In this document: in pieces, positions 1-11,653 of the stretch
Layout: each line of letters starts with the position of its first letter
Numbering within the stretch: the stretch's first letter is position 1
Source of the DNA: Trachelipus rathkii
Lineage: Eukaryota > Arthropoda > Malacostraca > Isopoda > Trachelipodidae
DNA: 50,593 bases
Assembly (NCBI GenBank): GCA_015478945.1
Contig: JABUQX010124235.1
Coordinates: forward strand, 1-50,593
Reading direction: 5' to 3'
Made by a program: the position numbers and the translations under genes
The notes under the pieces: model-generated
The model's database searches: none
Told to the model about the DNA's origin: nothing
The model's input: only the letters and a program-made list of their open reading frames with translations

Positions 1-35
1 CCTACACACACAACACACACACATATATATATCAA
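1..35. repeat. (CA)n/(TA)n microsatellite at window edge
   Basis: The window opens with alternating CA dinucleotides that pass into TA dinucleotides. It is a plain compound microsatellite, cut by the window edge. Confidence 0.8.
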
Positions 36-990
36 TTTATGTGTATTTAAGAGTTAAAATACGGGTATAAAGTAAATACTACACAGTCTAGGTTACTTAT
101 AGTAATATTGAGGAGTGTATTGTATCATACCATTGAGACTAAATATATATATTATTACGACATTTTATAATTATAAATTTTAAATTATGATATATTTAAT
201 AAATTTTCAAGTATGATTTATTAAGGATTATAACTTATAATCCATATATAATATATATTATATATATCTACTATATACTATATACTCACTACTATATACT
301 ATAACCTATAACTTACTACCTGAGAAACACTTATACCACTTTAAGCAAATGAATTAAGTCCTCGAAATTTCCGTGGCGCTTTCTAATCAGCATAAAATTT
401 TTAAGAAAATTCGTAGATATACACTCAAAATAAAATTGGCTCTTTTAATGTCAAAATATAAGAGAGATGAGTGAGAATTATTTTATATTATGATATATTA
501 TGATTATATATATGATATATTAATTATTATTTTATTTTATTAAATATTATTATTATATTATTATCATTATCCAGAGCATCAATTACTCATGTATATATTT
601 TAATTATTATTTATTATTTAATTGTTTTATATAATGATTTTTATTTGTTTAATTATTTATTATATTTATATATATATAATTATTATTATTAACTCAGTTT
701 ATTTTAGTAATATTTATTTTTACTATCAAAGACTCTAATTTCTCATTATCTTTCTAGCTCACCTTCTTCTTACTCTTTATTCCATTTCATAGGAAGGAGG
801 GATGTATATTTTAGATCTAGTATTAGGAGTTTGTTTAGAGGATTAAGGAATATCAAAAGTAATCTAAAGGTATGTCTATACTTTTAAGTCTCTATGGGAG
901 CTTTTGTGAATATAATACACACCTAGCGGGAGTCTGTTCCTATTTATCCACAAATTAACAAATAATGTTGTTTCCTTAAGGTAAGACAGC
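36..990. other. AT-rich intergenic DNA
   Basis: About 1 kb of A+T-rich sequence with short TA and TTA runs. I see no coding frame above noise, no RNA gene and no recognisable element. Confidence 0.6.
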
Positions 991-994
991 AATA

Positions 995-1109
995 AGAGAG
1001 AAGTAAGAAGAAGAAGAAGACAGAACGAATGTAAGAGAAGAGTAGAAAGAAAGAAGATAGGATATGAAAGATAAGAAGATAGAAGCAAGAAGAAGAAAAG
1101 TATAGAGAA

Positions 1110-1145
<36 letters not shown>

Positions 1146-1312
1146 ATAGAAGTATAGAAAAGAAGAGAAGAAGAAGAAGTAAAGAAGAAGAAAGAAGAAG
1201 AAGAAAGAAGAAGAAGAAGAAGAAGAAAGATAGAAAGAAGAAGAAAGATAAGAAGAAGAAGTAAAGAAGAAAGAAGAAAGAAAGAAGAAGAAGAAGAAGA
1301 ATGAAAGAAGAG
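995..1312 (+). repeat. (GAA)n-type purine tract
   Basis: About 300 bases almost entirely of A and G, built on GAA/AAG triplets with scattered interruptions (TA, AAAG). The long minus-strand open frames here read as Ser/Phe/Leu homopolymers and are artefacts of this tract. Homopurine mirror-like tracts of this kind are known to be able to form triplex (H-DNA); whether this one does is not shown. Confidence 0.9.
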
Positions 1313-1454
1313 AAGACGATAATCACAAGAAGAGGAAATCGAAGTTGGCGCTGTTAGCAGTAAGAAAATCAGAATATAAAAGAAAAAAGAAAAAGAAAAG
1401 AAAAAGAAATACAGAAGAAAGCAACTAAAATATTTCAATTTTTTATCAATTCTT

Positions 1455-1464
1455 TTTATTATTT

Positions 1465-1495
<31 letters not shown>

Positions 1496-1665
1496 ATATA
1501 TATAATATATAGTTAATATTAATATATACTATATATATATTAATATATATATATATATTAATATATATAATTATATATATCTATCGATATAGAATTGAAA
1601 TCAATATATATAATATATTATAGTAATATATATATATATTAATTATATATATATATATATCTATC
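1455..1665. repeat. AT-dinucleotide-rich block
   Basis: Dense (TA)n and TAATAT runs with almost no G or C. No other content is visible. Confidence 0.85.
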
Positions 1666-2934
1666 TAAAGATTTTCTGTCTATCGTGCGATCTCAAAGTT
1701 AGCTATTTCATATCATGGATTATTATTTTATTGTAGGTTTTGCCACATGTTTGGCTCGGCCACTGTCTGGGCGACAAAAGCTTTGGTTGGTGTAATATTC
1801 TTACCTAGGGGTACTCTCAGGAGTAAACAATCATAGCATAACTAATATAAATTACTAAAATTAGGGTTTTATATGAGGGTATAAGGGTATATATAGTATA
1901 GTATATTATATTTTATAGGGCTATATATATATATATATATTAATATATATATATATAATATAGGCTATTTATAAGATGCTTTCACCGACGAAATAGTAAT
2001 TTTTATTAAAATTTTCCAATACAACCTACAAATATTTTTTATGCTTAACACAATAGAGGTCATTCTTATAAAGGATAAAGTTTCGCTAGATATTCAAGCG
2101 CCTTCAAAACGGCTGTAATAAGAAGGATAGTTGCCGATAAAAAGAGTAAAAGAGTTTTCCAGACACTGAGATACTGAATCTAAACTAACGTAACTAAGCA
2201 ACATTTCTGCTGAATCACCGGCAACTATGAGTATCATAACTCACTATAATTTAATCATAATTGTTCTATATGTTTTTTCCTAAATATTCAAACTGAGACA
2301 GGAGTTTAAAAAAGTAAATAACGATAAAGACGCTTCTGGCACTACTAATGAGACGCTTGAATTATTTTGAATATATATTTCCAAGAATTCATGCTATAAT
2401 TAATATATTTAAAATTATAAAACAAAAATTTAGTTATCTCAATTCTCCCTCCTCTCTACACAACTCATAAATATACAATTTGCAGGACGCAAAAGATAGT
2501 ATAATAATATTTATTACTTGAGTGTTATCCCATAAAGGTTATATTTTATTTTCCTTTGTTTATTTAAATTAATCAAGTAGTAATATATTTTTTAGAGTCT
2601 TAAAGACATATTGATTATTCATAATTGAAGTCTTCAACTGCAACTTCGATCAGAACGTATATATAAAAAAGGATATTATAATTAGAAATGAAATATATAA
2701 CGGAAATATTCAACCATTTCTTTACCTTTTTGAAAACATTCAAGACGCTTCTCGAATCAATATATATTATATAAAATCCGAGTTATGTTATACCACTTAG
2801 AAAGGAGGTATCTATTAGTATGGAGTAGAATATGGAATATATATTTGTGGATATTATAATCATTTACGTTGGTATGATATATGTTAAGTTCAAACAATTC
2901 AGAGAGTAATATTATAATATTTTATATATTAGTA
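1666..2934. other. AT-rich DNA with a short GC-normal patch
   Basis: Mostly AT-rich. The patch at about 1,680-1,830 and the stretch 2,040-2,350 have normal complexity, but neither strand gives a protein I recognise. No gene is called. Confidence 0.5.
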
Positions 2935-3055
2935 CACTATATATATATATACATTAGATATATAATATATATATATATAAGTACCGTTAAAACTATATAT
3001 ATATATATATATAATAATATATATATATATATATATATATACTATATATATAAGA
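2935..3055. repeat. (TA)n microsatellite
   Basis: Successive runs of TA dinucleotides broken by short interruptions. The open frame across it encodes only Tyr/Ile repeats and is an artefact. Confidence 0.9.
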
Positions 3056-3384
3056 TTTTTCTCATCCTCCTTAACTACCTTGCTAACTAATTCAAATCTT
3101 CACTCGCGAGGGATTTAACTGCCAGCTTTAGTATTTCGATATTCGATTAAGAATGAAACCTCTACATGCGATTAATCTATATAATGAGCACTGGTTTTTG
3201 GCGAGCATTATAAATCTATTAAAATATAAAAGTTGGATTACGAGATTAGGTATATATATATATATTATTGTAGGATATTATAATATTCTCTGTAAAAAAA
3301 GCTGCTATTTTGGAAAGTACCTGGCCTATAAAGGAATTATGATTATCAGTTTTTTATATAGATATATTTATTTTTATACTTCTT

Positions 3385-3452
3385 AAAGAGGGCGACGGGG
3401 TCGCCTGAGCAGCTGCGGAGAAGAGGTCTATGCTCGAGGGCTTAGCCTCTTT
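3385..3452 (+). other. GC-rich foldable island (possible multi-stem RNA or cruciform)
   Basis: A 68-base island, clearly GC-richer than its surroundings. AAAGAG (3385-3390) is complementary to CTCTTT (3447-3452). Inside lies a perfect 6-bp hairpin with a GGG loop, GGCGAC (3391-3396) with GTCGCC (3400-3405). A competing stem pairs AAGAGG (3421-3426) with CCTCTT (3446-3451). It lacks a T-arm-like GTTCRA box, so it is not a tRNA. Function is unknown, and it could equally be a fragment of a decayed repeat. Confidence 0.4.
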
Positions 3453-4370
3453 GATTGTTTATTGAGACCATAATTAAATATTTAATATGCGAAACGATTC
3501 GTTTATACTAATATTGCAAATCCATATCAATAACTTGTACTATTACACACGTTTAATATATATGAGTGGACTCGATATTTATTGTGCGACATAGTTGACA
3601 GCCAAATGAATATATTTGAGTATAAATTAATTACAATAAACACTATTCTAGAAAGTCATAATCGCAAAATTGAAACAAAAATATAAGAATAATCCTCTAT
3701 TTACAAGATGCTAGCCTTTTAATTGTCGCGATATACTTATTCATTATAGTGGTGGGCAATGTGGATAGATTGTCTTTCATGAATCGACTATATCTTGGAT
3801 CACTCTCGGTTTGTGTGAATTTAGAGTATTGAAATTGTTTTAACATCGATTTTATAAATATGTTTAATAATATAAATAATAAAATAATTATATAACAAAC
3901 AATATCTTTTTAAAACAAAATTAATAAAATAATGTTGACAATGTTGAGAAATCAAGTGTTTTTATAAGCTAATAATTGAATTAATACATAAAATTTGGCG
4001 AAATAAATAGTTATCATCAAATTAATTTCAAAAATAAAAGAAAACTTTTTAAAATACTTTCTAACGTCAAGTCATCATATATATATATTTAGTATTTAGA
4101 AACTTCAGTATTTAGAAAACCTACGTATTCCTGATTAATAACTATTTCACCAAATAAAATATAATTCACGAGGGTAAGTTATTGGGATATAGCTTGGGGA
4201 ATCCCTGTCATTATAATTGGCTTTCTATGTACGTATAAAATTTTAATATTACTTTGTGTATTTAAATTTTATTTATTGAAAGTATTGTTTGCGGTTCTTA
4301 ATATGACATATTGGCATAAGCAGTAAATTACACGATTGTTGAGCATCCAAGACATCATTTTGAGTTTAAT
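3453..4370. other. AT-rich intergenic DNA
   Basis: No coding frame, RNA gene or repeat family recognised. Short TA runs only. Confidence 0.55.
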
Positions 4371-4374
4371 GTCA

Positions 4375-4625
4375 GTTTATTCAAGTTTACTTAAGTTTAT
4401 TCAAGTTTATTCAAGGTTATAAAAGTAGTTTTTTAGTTTATTTCAGTTTATTCAAGGTTACTCAAGCTTATAAAAGTATTTTTTTTAGTTTATTTCAGTT
4501 TATTTAAGTTTATTCAAGGTTTTTAAAGCTTATTCAAGTATTTTTTAAGGTTATTTAAGTTTATTCAAATTTATTCAAGATTACTCAAGCTTATTCAAGC
4601 TTTTTTTTAGTTTATTCAATATATA
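4375..4625 (+). repeat. 10-bp minisatellite (CAAGTTTATT-like)
   Basis: Tandem copies of a roughly 10-base unit close to CAAGTTTATT. The best-conserved part is 4,378-4,420. Further on the units diverge (CAAGGTTATA, CAGTTTATTT) with interspersed T runs. The unit reads best on the plus strand, and the array fades out by about 4,625. Confidence 0.8.
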
Positions 4626-4959
4626 TTAATCTATCTATTTAACGTTTTATTTTTAAGCTTATTTCAGTTTATAATTAAAAAGGTGTATTCCAAGTTTTAT
4701 CTTTCTATGTTTTTATTTTTATTTTATTTTTGAAATTTATATTTATTAAGTAATTGAATTATGATGTTTAGTGTTTTTAGTCTCTCATTGTTTTTTAATT
4801 GGTTCGCACGAAAATGGTTAAAGAAATTCCTGTTGAGCCATACTAATGTGAAACATCACCGGACCAGCCTTGTTGTTAAATCCATTTAAAAACGTTTGTT
4901 CTACCTTGTGTGAAGTAAGCTTCGGATATATAAAATAAATTCAAATTTATTTAGCTTTT

Positions 4960-5225
4960 CTATGATGGGTTGAGACGATGGATATTTGTAACTTCCCGAT
5001 CATTCTCTGGGTTGAGACGTTGGATTTTTGCAACAACTCATCAACACCCTGGTCTTGGTACGATGCCTTTTTCCAAACGACTCTACCACTCTCTGGGTTG
5101 AGACGATATAATTTGCAACAACTCAACCATTCTCTGGGCTCGGAAGATGGATAATTGCAACAACTCAACTACGCTCTGGATTGAGACGATGGATTATTGT
5201 AACAAACCCAATCACTCTTCGGGTT
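4960..5225 (+). repeat. 41-bp minisatellite, left block
   Basis: Units of about 41 bases, each starting near CTCTGGGTTGAGACGATGG and continuing with a TTTGCAACAACTCAACCA-like half. Starts are visible near 4,962, 5,003, 5,093, 5,131 and 5,172. One unit (about 5,044-5,090) is diverged. The same family reappears at 5,602 after a different repeat. Confidence 0.85.
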
Positions 5226-5227
5226 GG

Positions 5228-5600
5228 TATGATTCAGAATTCTTTCATAAACTTTATTAAATGATTCAAAAATTCTTTCAGAAGCTTTATTATATGATTC
5301 ATTCTAGAACTTAATTAGATAATTTAGAATTCATTCAGCAACTTATATCAATCAGAATTCATTCAGAAACTATTATACGATTCAAAATTCCTTCAGAAAC
5401 TTTATTATATGACTCAAAATTCATTTAGAAACTATTATATGATTCGTAATTTATTCACAAACGTTATTATATGATTCAGAATTCATTCATAAACTTTATT
5501 ATATGATTGGGAATTTACTCAGAAACGTTATTATATGATTCAGAATTAATTCATAAACTTTATTATATGATTGGGAATTTACTCAGAAACTTTTATCATA
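5228..5600 (+). repeat. 32-bp minisatellite with 64-bp higher-order pattern
   Basis: Tandem units of about 32 bases: ATTATATGATTCAGAATTCA followed by TTCAGAAACTTT-like sequence. Between about 5,465 and 5,595 two unit types alternate, one with GATTCAGAATT and one with GATTGGGAATTTACTC, giving a 64-base dimer repeated twice. It is bracketed by the 41-bp family. Confidence 0.85.
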
Positions 5601-5601
5601 T

Positions 5602-5810
5602 CATTCAGACTCGATTTTTGCAACAATCCAGACATTTTCTCTGTTGAGACTCGATTTTGCAACAATCCAGATATTTTCTTTGTTGAGGCTATCGATTTTT
5701 GCGACAATCCAGAAATTTTCTGATTGAGACTATCGAGTTTTGCAACAATCTAGACATTCTCTGGGTTGAGATAATGCATCTTTGCAACAACACAACAACC
5801 CTCTAACTCT
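5602..5810 (+). repeat. 41-bp minisatellite, right block
   Basis: Five units of 39-42 bases of the form GACTCGATTTTTGCAACAAT plus CCAGACATTTTCTCTGTTGA. They carry the same GTTGAGA and TTTGCAACAA cores as the block at 4,960-5,225, so this is the same family. Unit lengths vary by single bases. Confidence 0.85.
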
Positions 5811-6463
5811 CTTTAAATCACATTCTGTCCACCGAATTACTGCATCAATAGATGGCACATCATCGAATTTATAAAGTGCAAAGGCTAGTTTCAGCGTTAC
5901 CAAACATTATACAAATTTGATGCCTCATATCTTTAGTGTAAAGGTAGGAGGTGGGAGTAATAATTCTTTATGATGTAAAGTGTTAGTGTTTTTGAGCGAG
6001 TGGGTAAGTCAACCGAAACGAAATGATGGAAATAGATGGATTTTTTATTCATATTAAGTAATCTAAAAACAAAACTTTCAAAGGCGACCCTAACGAAGTC
6101 TTCATCATACTTTATTAATATATATATAATATAGAGAGTATATATATCATTTAGATAAAATGTATGGCAGATAGTAGGGAATTGCAAGAGGCTTCTTTTC
6201 TTTCGAAAATAATTATATGTTGTGTATCCCCTATAGGCTTATATATATAATTATATATAGTGATCACATTGAAAAGTAAATAGGATTGGTAGGATCCTAG
6301 ATACTAAATATAAGAAAGCTCATAGCGCTAAGTAAAGCTAATAATACAGAAGGATTAAGCATTAGCGCACTTAGATGACGATAGATAAGAATAGATAGTA
6401 TTGAGGGAAAGAATATAGAAGGATAGAGGTAGATATGCGCATTAGATTAGACTATATATATGC
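5811..6463. other. AT-rich intergenic DNA
   Basis: Unique-looking AT-rich sequence with a few TA runs. No recognised gene on either strand. Confidence 0.5.
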
Positions 6464-6464
6464 T

Positions 6465-7160
6465 TATATTATATATATATATATATATAATATATAGTAT
6501 ATATAGCTATATATAAAAAAGAAGAAAAAAGAATTATAGCACGCAATAAGGAGGCTAATTAGATAGTAGAGAATATGTCTCAAAAATAGCTTAAAAGCTT
6601 GTAAGCCCAGGTTATTGAAATAGAAGTAAGGAGAGTATCCCACATTTAAAGACGACATGTCGAGCGTTTCAGGGGAGAGAGTAAAGAGAAGCGAGATAGG
6701 ACACTTGAGAGCAGAAAAGCAGCGAGCGCAGCGGAGGGTATGGGCGAGACTAAGATCGAATTGCGAGTCTGTATAGTCCATTTCCATAACAATTGAGATA
6801 AAATGACAAAATATGGAGAGAATAAGGGTGAGAGAAAAAAAAGAGAAAAATAGACCACAAATGGATTCCTTTTCTCGAGAGAAACAAAAAAAAACATGAT
6901 AAAGAAAAGCTGATGTTTTCAAAAAAAATAATAATTGTATATTTTTCCGTAAAGATGCTCTCCTGTATAATATTCTAATTATAACACTTTTATTATACGT
7001 ACCTATATCTCATTATCTTATCAAGTTTTTATGAAAGACGAATTTTGGCATAGCATTATTGGTTTTAAAACTGTTTTCACATAATATCTGGCTGTATTAC
7101 AATGTCTAGTTAAATATTTATATATAATTATTAATGAACAACTGCTTTTAGTTATACAAT
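6465..7160. other. AT/purine-rich DNA with a stop-free minus frame
   Basis: Starts with (TA)n (6,465-6,515) followed by an A/G-rich stretch on the plus strand. The minus strand is therefore pyrimidine-rich and stop-poor, which leaves a 152-codon frame at 6,464-6,922. A second overlapping minus frame is also open, as expected from composition. I see no domain and do not call a gene. Confidence 0.45.
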
Positions 7161-7776
7161 ATTCTATTATTATTATCTCATTATTAACGTATTGATATTA
7201 TTATTATTATTATTAATTATTATTATTATTATATTATTATTATTAATTATTAATTATTATTATTATTATTATTATGAAGTATTATATTGTGTATTATTAT
7301 TATGTGATTATTATTATTATTTATTATTTTTTATTATTATGTATGAACCTATCATTTATTATGTATTATTATTATGTATGTATTATATTAATTGATGGGA
7401 TTAGTATTATTATTAAATAATATTTATTATATTATTAATTATTATTATATTTACTATTATTATTATTAATACCGTTATTATAATCATCAAATATCATCAC
7501 TATTATTATTAATTATTATTAATTTATTATTGATTATTATTTATCTCACTATATTATATTATTATTATTAATTGATTATTATTTATTTATCTATTATTCA
7601 TTATTATTATTATTATTAATTGCTATCATAATTATCATAATTATCAATAATTATCTATAATTTTTGTTATTATTATTATTAATTATTATGCATTATTATT
7701 ATTAATTAATTATTATTATTGTTATTATTATTAATTATATTACTCATTAGATTACATTACCTTACATTACTATTAT

Positions 7777-7809
<33 letters not shown>

Positions 7810-7835
7810 TATTATATTTAATTTTATTTAGTCTA
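7160..7835. repeat. (TTA)n trinucleotide tract
   Basis: About 675 bases dominated by TTA/ATT triplets with TTAATTA and ATC interruptions. The pure runs are up to about 10 triplets long. Open frames across it read as poly-Leu/Ile/Tyr and are not genes. Confidence 0.95.
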
Positions 7836-8334
7836 TTATTTTATTATCTTTTAACTTTTATCTTCTTTATTTTATCTTTTATCTTGTATCTTGTATCTTA
7901 TATACTAACAGAATCATTATCTTTCATTAATCCATTATCATTTCATTACTAACTTATTAATATTGAAGGTAGTTCGTTTGTGAATGAAGGAAGAAAATTG
8001 TAGATAAAAAGAACATATAATTAGAAATATTAATAGTATATTGTGAATGGAATCAAATATCGCGCTTTTTTTTTTTAATAATGATATTTAAAGATAAGGA
8101 GAAACCTTCTCTCCAACTGAGGTAAAGTTAATATAGTAATATAGTAATAATAGTGAAACTACATATAATCTATATATATATATTACCTTGAAAGATAAAT
8201 ATGAGACGAGCATTTGTATTTAGGATATATAGTTAGTATTACCTACCATTTATAACCAAGTTAAAGTATATATAGCAATAGGTTATTACCAGTTGAGAGT
8301 GTTCATAATATACATAAATATATATAATGTGATG
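7836..8334. other. AT-rich flank of the LINE element
   Basis: T-rich then A-rich unique sequence containing a run of nine or more T at about 8,070. No coding content is recognised. Composition changes sharply at about 8,335, where the GC-richer element begins. Confidence 0.5.
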
Positions 8335-9035
8335 GAATGGCACTCTGCAAACCGAGGTCAAGCGCGCGCGCTTTTGTCAGTACGCTTAGGAGAAAAAAGA
8401 ATAAACTTATTGTCTGCAAAGGGCCGGGGGGGACATCAGCAAGAAACACACATCCCACAGATACTTTACATTTAGGCCCCCCCCTCCACGCAGGGAAGGT
8501 CATCTGATAAAGTGGATAGCCAATCGGCTGACGCCGGGCCCAGGGCTAGTGCTTCCATCAAACTACACTATCTCTTTGTGTAATATGTTCTGTGTGCGGG
8601 TACTCTATTAGCTCTTCCACTCGAATGGAACACTTATATCTGAATCTATCTCTTCTGGTCTGTTTATCCATTAGGACTCTTCCTTAGGGTGAAGGGACTG
8701 GCTTCTCCTTCGGTCGGGAGTGTATCTCGCTTCGAGAGAAAACCCAGGGTCCCTAGATGTTACTGAGGGGCACTGACTAATCCTACCGCAGTGTACTCAC
8801 ACGAAAGTATAAATTTTGCATGAATCAACAAGCGGCTGAGTTGGATTACACATACATGCATACACAAATGGTGAAAGGGTTTTGCCGGATTGAGTCTTGG
8901 TATGCACACTGGCCGGCAGCAATTGTAAACTGACCCCACACTTTCTCTAATCCCCAGAAATAACCCAGAAAAACCTGTTGGCAAATCTACACATTGTATA
9001 ATCTCTCTTCTCCTACTATCTCAATGCAAAAATCC
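8335..9035 (+). other. Presumed 5' untranslated/leader part of the LINE
   Basis: Stop-rich in all plus frames and compositionally like the rest of the element. It contains the 14-base perfect palindrome AAGCGCGCGCGCTT (8,360-8,373), C and G homopolymers (8,424-8,430 and 8,476-8,483) and the small hairpin TCTCG-CTT-CGAGA (8,725-8,737). No ORF1/gag-like zinc knuckles are seen. It may be a 5' UTR, a decayed ORF1 or an unrelated neighbouring insertion. Confidence 0.4.
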
Positions 9036-9042
9036 TTGGCAC

Positions 9043-9178
9043 TACACTCCATTCTACATATTATAAAACCACGCACCCGCGGCGTAAAACTTAACACCTC
9101 ATTACAATTAACCCTATTAGAGACCGGGTATTTAATACTCAATAAGCTATAGAACTTAAACTACCAACCCTTTCCTTA
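9043..9178 (+). pseudogene. LINE endonuclease N-terminal fragment
   Basis: One frame reads ILHIIKPRTRGVKLNTSLQL, then a TLLETGYLILNKL-like segment, a stop, and NLNYQPFP. The order (a hydrophobic strand, RGVK.N, then LLET, a D/Y-IL strand and a 'QE'-like position) resembles the start of an AP-like endonuclease, typically 'ILQWNxRGVxxN...LLExxxxDILLLQETxL'. The catalytic Asn of the WN pair and the QE pair are not preserved here, and a stop falls where QE would be. The downstream endonuclease half could not be followed. Confidence 0.5.
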
Positions 9179-9189
9179 AAAAATATAAC

Positions 9190-11072
9190 AATCCCACAAT
9201 AAGCCATCATCCAAGAAGTACCTCCCCTCCCACTTAAAAACGACCACAAGCAACACACCACACGAGAATTGTCATATTGGATTAATGACCCGCCCATCTA
9301 CTCCGCTCGTGTACGAGATGAAATCCACGACTCTCACATACACTCTCCTACTTTAAGACACTGTTCCATAACAACAATCACTTACCACAATACAACTAAC
9401 GCACCTCCATTTTGTTTCCAGAAGCACTGATAAATCCCCAATCGGTGATAAGCCTATTCCGATCACACGCGGTCCTCTGTCACAAATTCAAGACCGTTAT
9501 TCTCTTATAAAAAACTCTTCAATCTAAGATAGTATATTCTGCGCTCAAACCACCACCTCCAATGCTCAAACTCACCCTCCCAAACAACCCTCACAGCCCC
9601 CGACTATCAAAATATACCCACCACCAGAATACCCAAAGGACACTCATAACCTCAGGAGGCGATATTTCTACCAACGCCCACGCGACACAGCATGGTAAAC
9701 AAAGATTACCGGGCTTATAAAGCCTCGACATCACTCAGAAAGTGCAACACAATTTATCCGTAAAACGTACACTTGAGAGAGGCCTCAAAGATATTGCCGT
9801 AACTCTCCATAACAACTCTCCCCCAACCTCTGAAATCGACCTCTAGCCTCAAAATCACAATGTATAAACAAAATATCCCGCTAACACTGTCCACACCAGA
9901 CGAATCCAACTATATTCTGTTCCGCCCTCCTCCTACAATGCGCCGGCGGAGGTCTTAAACACCTGAGAGAACACCTGTTATATGGAGAGCGGTTATATGA
10001 CATGGGCGGGAGCTGGACCTTGGCAATAATGTCGTCGATTTCTCTAGAGACGTCCCCCCGAGGAAACCCCACCAAAAAGAGAAGTAGACACCACCTTCCC
10101 TTCGGACACAGGTATCACTAAAGCATAGATTGAAAGAGAGAAAAGCAAACTGGCCCGGCATTTCCTCTCACCATGGGTAACGGCGATTGATCAGCGTGCC
10201 ATATGTTGAAAACCCAGTATTAACCCTAAGTCTATACAAATGGACGCAAGAGGCAAAACTCCGCTAAACATCCACTCCGTGCCATATAGAATCGCACTCT
10301 TGTTAAACAAATAGCGAGACTCCATCTCAAACTTCCAGCATACTAATTCAACTAATAGATAGGACCACAAAAGGAAGGCACCACAGGAATATATTGCAAT
10401 AATTCAAGACCCCCAAACCTCAACCTGAGATCCACAATCTCATTAAACAAAGAACTCCCTTCGGAAAACTCAAACCCGTAACACCCGCCACACACAGATT
10501 TCTACAAAGCAAAGATAACAGAACACGTAAAAAACACACTCAAAAAAGTCAATCGCGCAACGCATCGACACTAACACACCAACCAGCGTAGTCTACATGC
10601 AAATAAGTTGTTCAGAATCAGTAGCAACATAACATCTCCCACGTGCTATAGAGTACCTCAGAAAAACGTGGTTCAGAAAACCTGGCAAGAGTCCCATTAA
10701 AAAATTAAAACAACTCTGCAAAACAACCCCACGTGAAGAAGCGAAGCACAATTTCCTGCACCAAACGAATCCTTGCAACATGCGTTAGCGCCACGAAAAC
10801 GAAAACCCGTGTGGAAAATTTGCACCACGACATTTGCCCCAAGAATCAACACAATCAGACAGCTCCTCCTAAACATTATGCCAACATCTCTGGAAAACCA
10901 ACTCAACCCCGATAACAGGAAAATAACAAAAACACAACGTTCAGTAAATCTGCTCGAATCTATGATCCGGGAATGGTGAATGGCTACACACCTCATACCC
11001 CCTTCAGCAACCAACATGAACAATAGAAGCCATTAAAACCCTCAAAAATTCCAACAGCGACAGGTCCAGACC
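9190..11072 (+). pseudogene. Unresolved middle of the LINE ORF
   Basis: A/C-rich sequence between the endonuclease-like start and the reverse-transcriptase block. Coding character can be felt only in short pieces, for example VWKICTTTFA near 10,811 followed by about 50 open codons to 10,979, which fits the linker just upstream of the RT. No complete domain can be traced, and there are frequent stops in every frame. The minus-strand open frames in this interval are shadows. Confidence 0.4.
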
Positions 11073-11282
11073 TCAATATCCAACCTACACTTAAAACACC
11101 TTGGAAAAAAAGCAATCCTCCTAATCCAGAAATCTTTAAATAAACATCGGCAGCTCAACTACATACCCCCAATCTGGAAGCAAGCATTCATAATTCCAAA
11201 ACTCAAACCAAAAAAGACCCCACCCCAACTCCCCTCCTCCTACCGCCCAATCTCTCTGCTTTGCTCCTTTAGTAAAAATTAC
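11073..11282 (+). pseudogene. LINE reverse transcriptase, N-terminal blocks
   Basis: A single open stretch of about 68 codons begins SISNLHLKHLGKKA, continues through IPPIWKQAFIIPKLKP (Trp codon at 11,175) and ends QLPSSYRPISLLCSFSK (11,226-11,276). These are signature blocks of non-LTR reverse transcriptases: the 'ISN..LKHLG' helix, 'PP.WK.A.I.PI.KP.K' and 'P..YRPISLL...SK'. This is the best-preserved part of the element. Beyond 11,282 the frame breaks. A neighbouring frame just upstream reads IKTLKNSNS, matching the usual 'LK..KAPGPD' region after a frame change. Confidence 0.88.
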
Positions 11283-11653
11283 TTTAAAAATTAACTAAAA
11301 CCAAAATTTCCAACCCCATTACTCTTCCAGATTCCAACAGCGGAATTTAAAACAACCACTCATAAAACCCTGCAGCCTGAACTATGGTGCCCTGTTCACC
11401 AATCACCTCAACCGTACATATCTTAGAGTCTAGTTGTCAATCGTAAATGGCTTTCAACACAAGTACCAAGCCATTTTCCCGCCTTATAAGCCAAAGTATG
11501 TAGTTACTGTGCACGAGAACGCACAACATAGAGACACATAAAATAATAAAAGAAAGTCGAGTTCTGATTTAGCGCCGGATCCCCACAACACATCGCTATA
11601 TTTGGGTCTAAAAACAGTCCTCCACTCCCCTTAAAAATAATGACAAAAAATGG

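Noticed and set aside
944..1438. 164-codon minus-strand open frame
   Set aside because: It is the translation of the (GAA)n tract (poly Ser/Phe/Leu).
6464..6922. 152-codon minus-strand open frame starting MKTSAFLYHVFFCF
   Set aside because: The minus strand is pyrimidine-rich, which removes stops. A second minus frame is open over the same bases, the 3' part is encoded by (TA)n, and no domain is visible.
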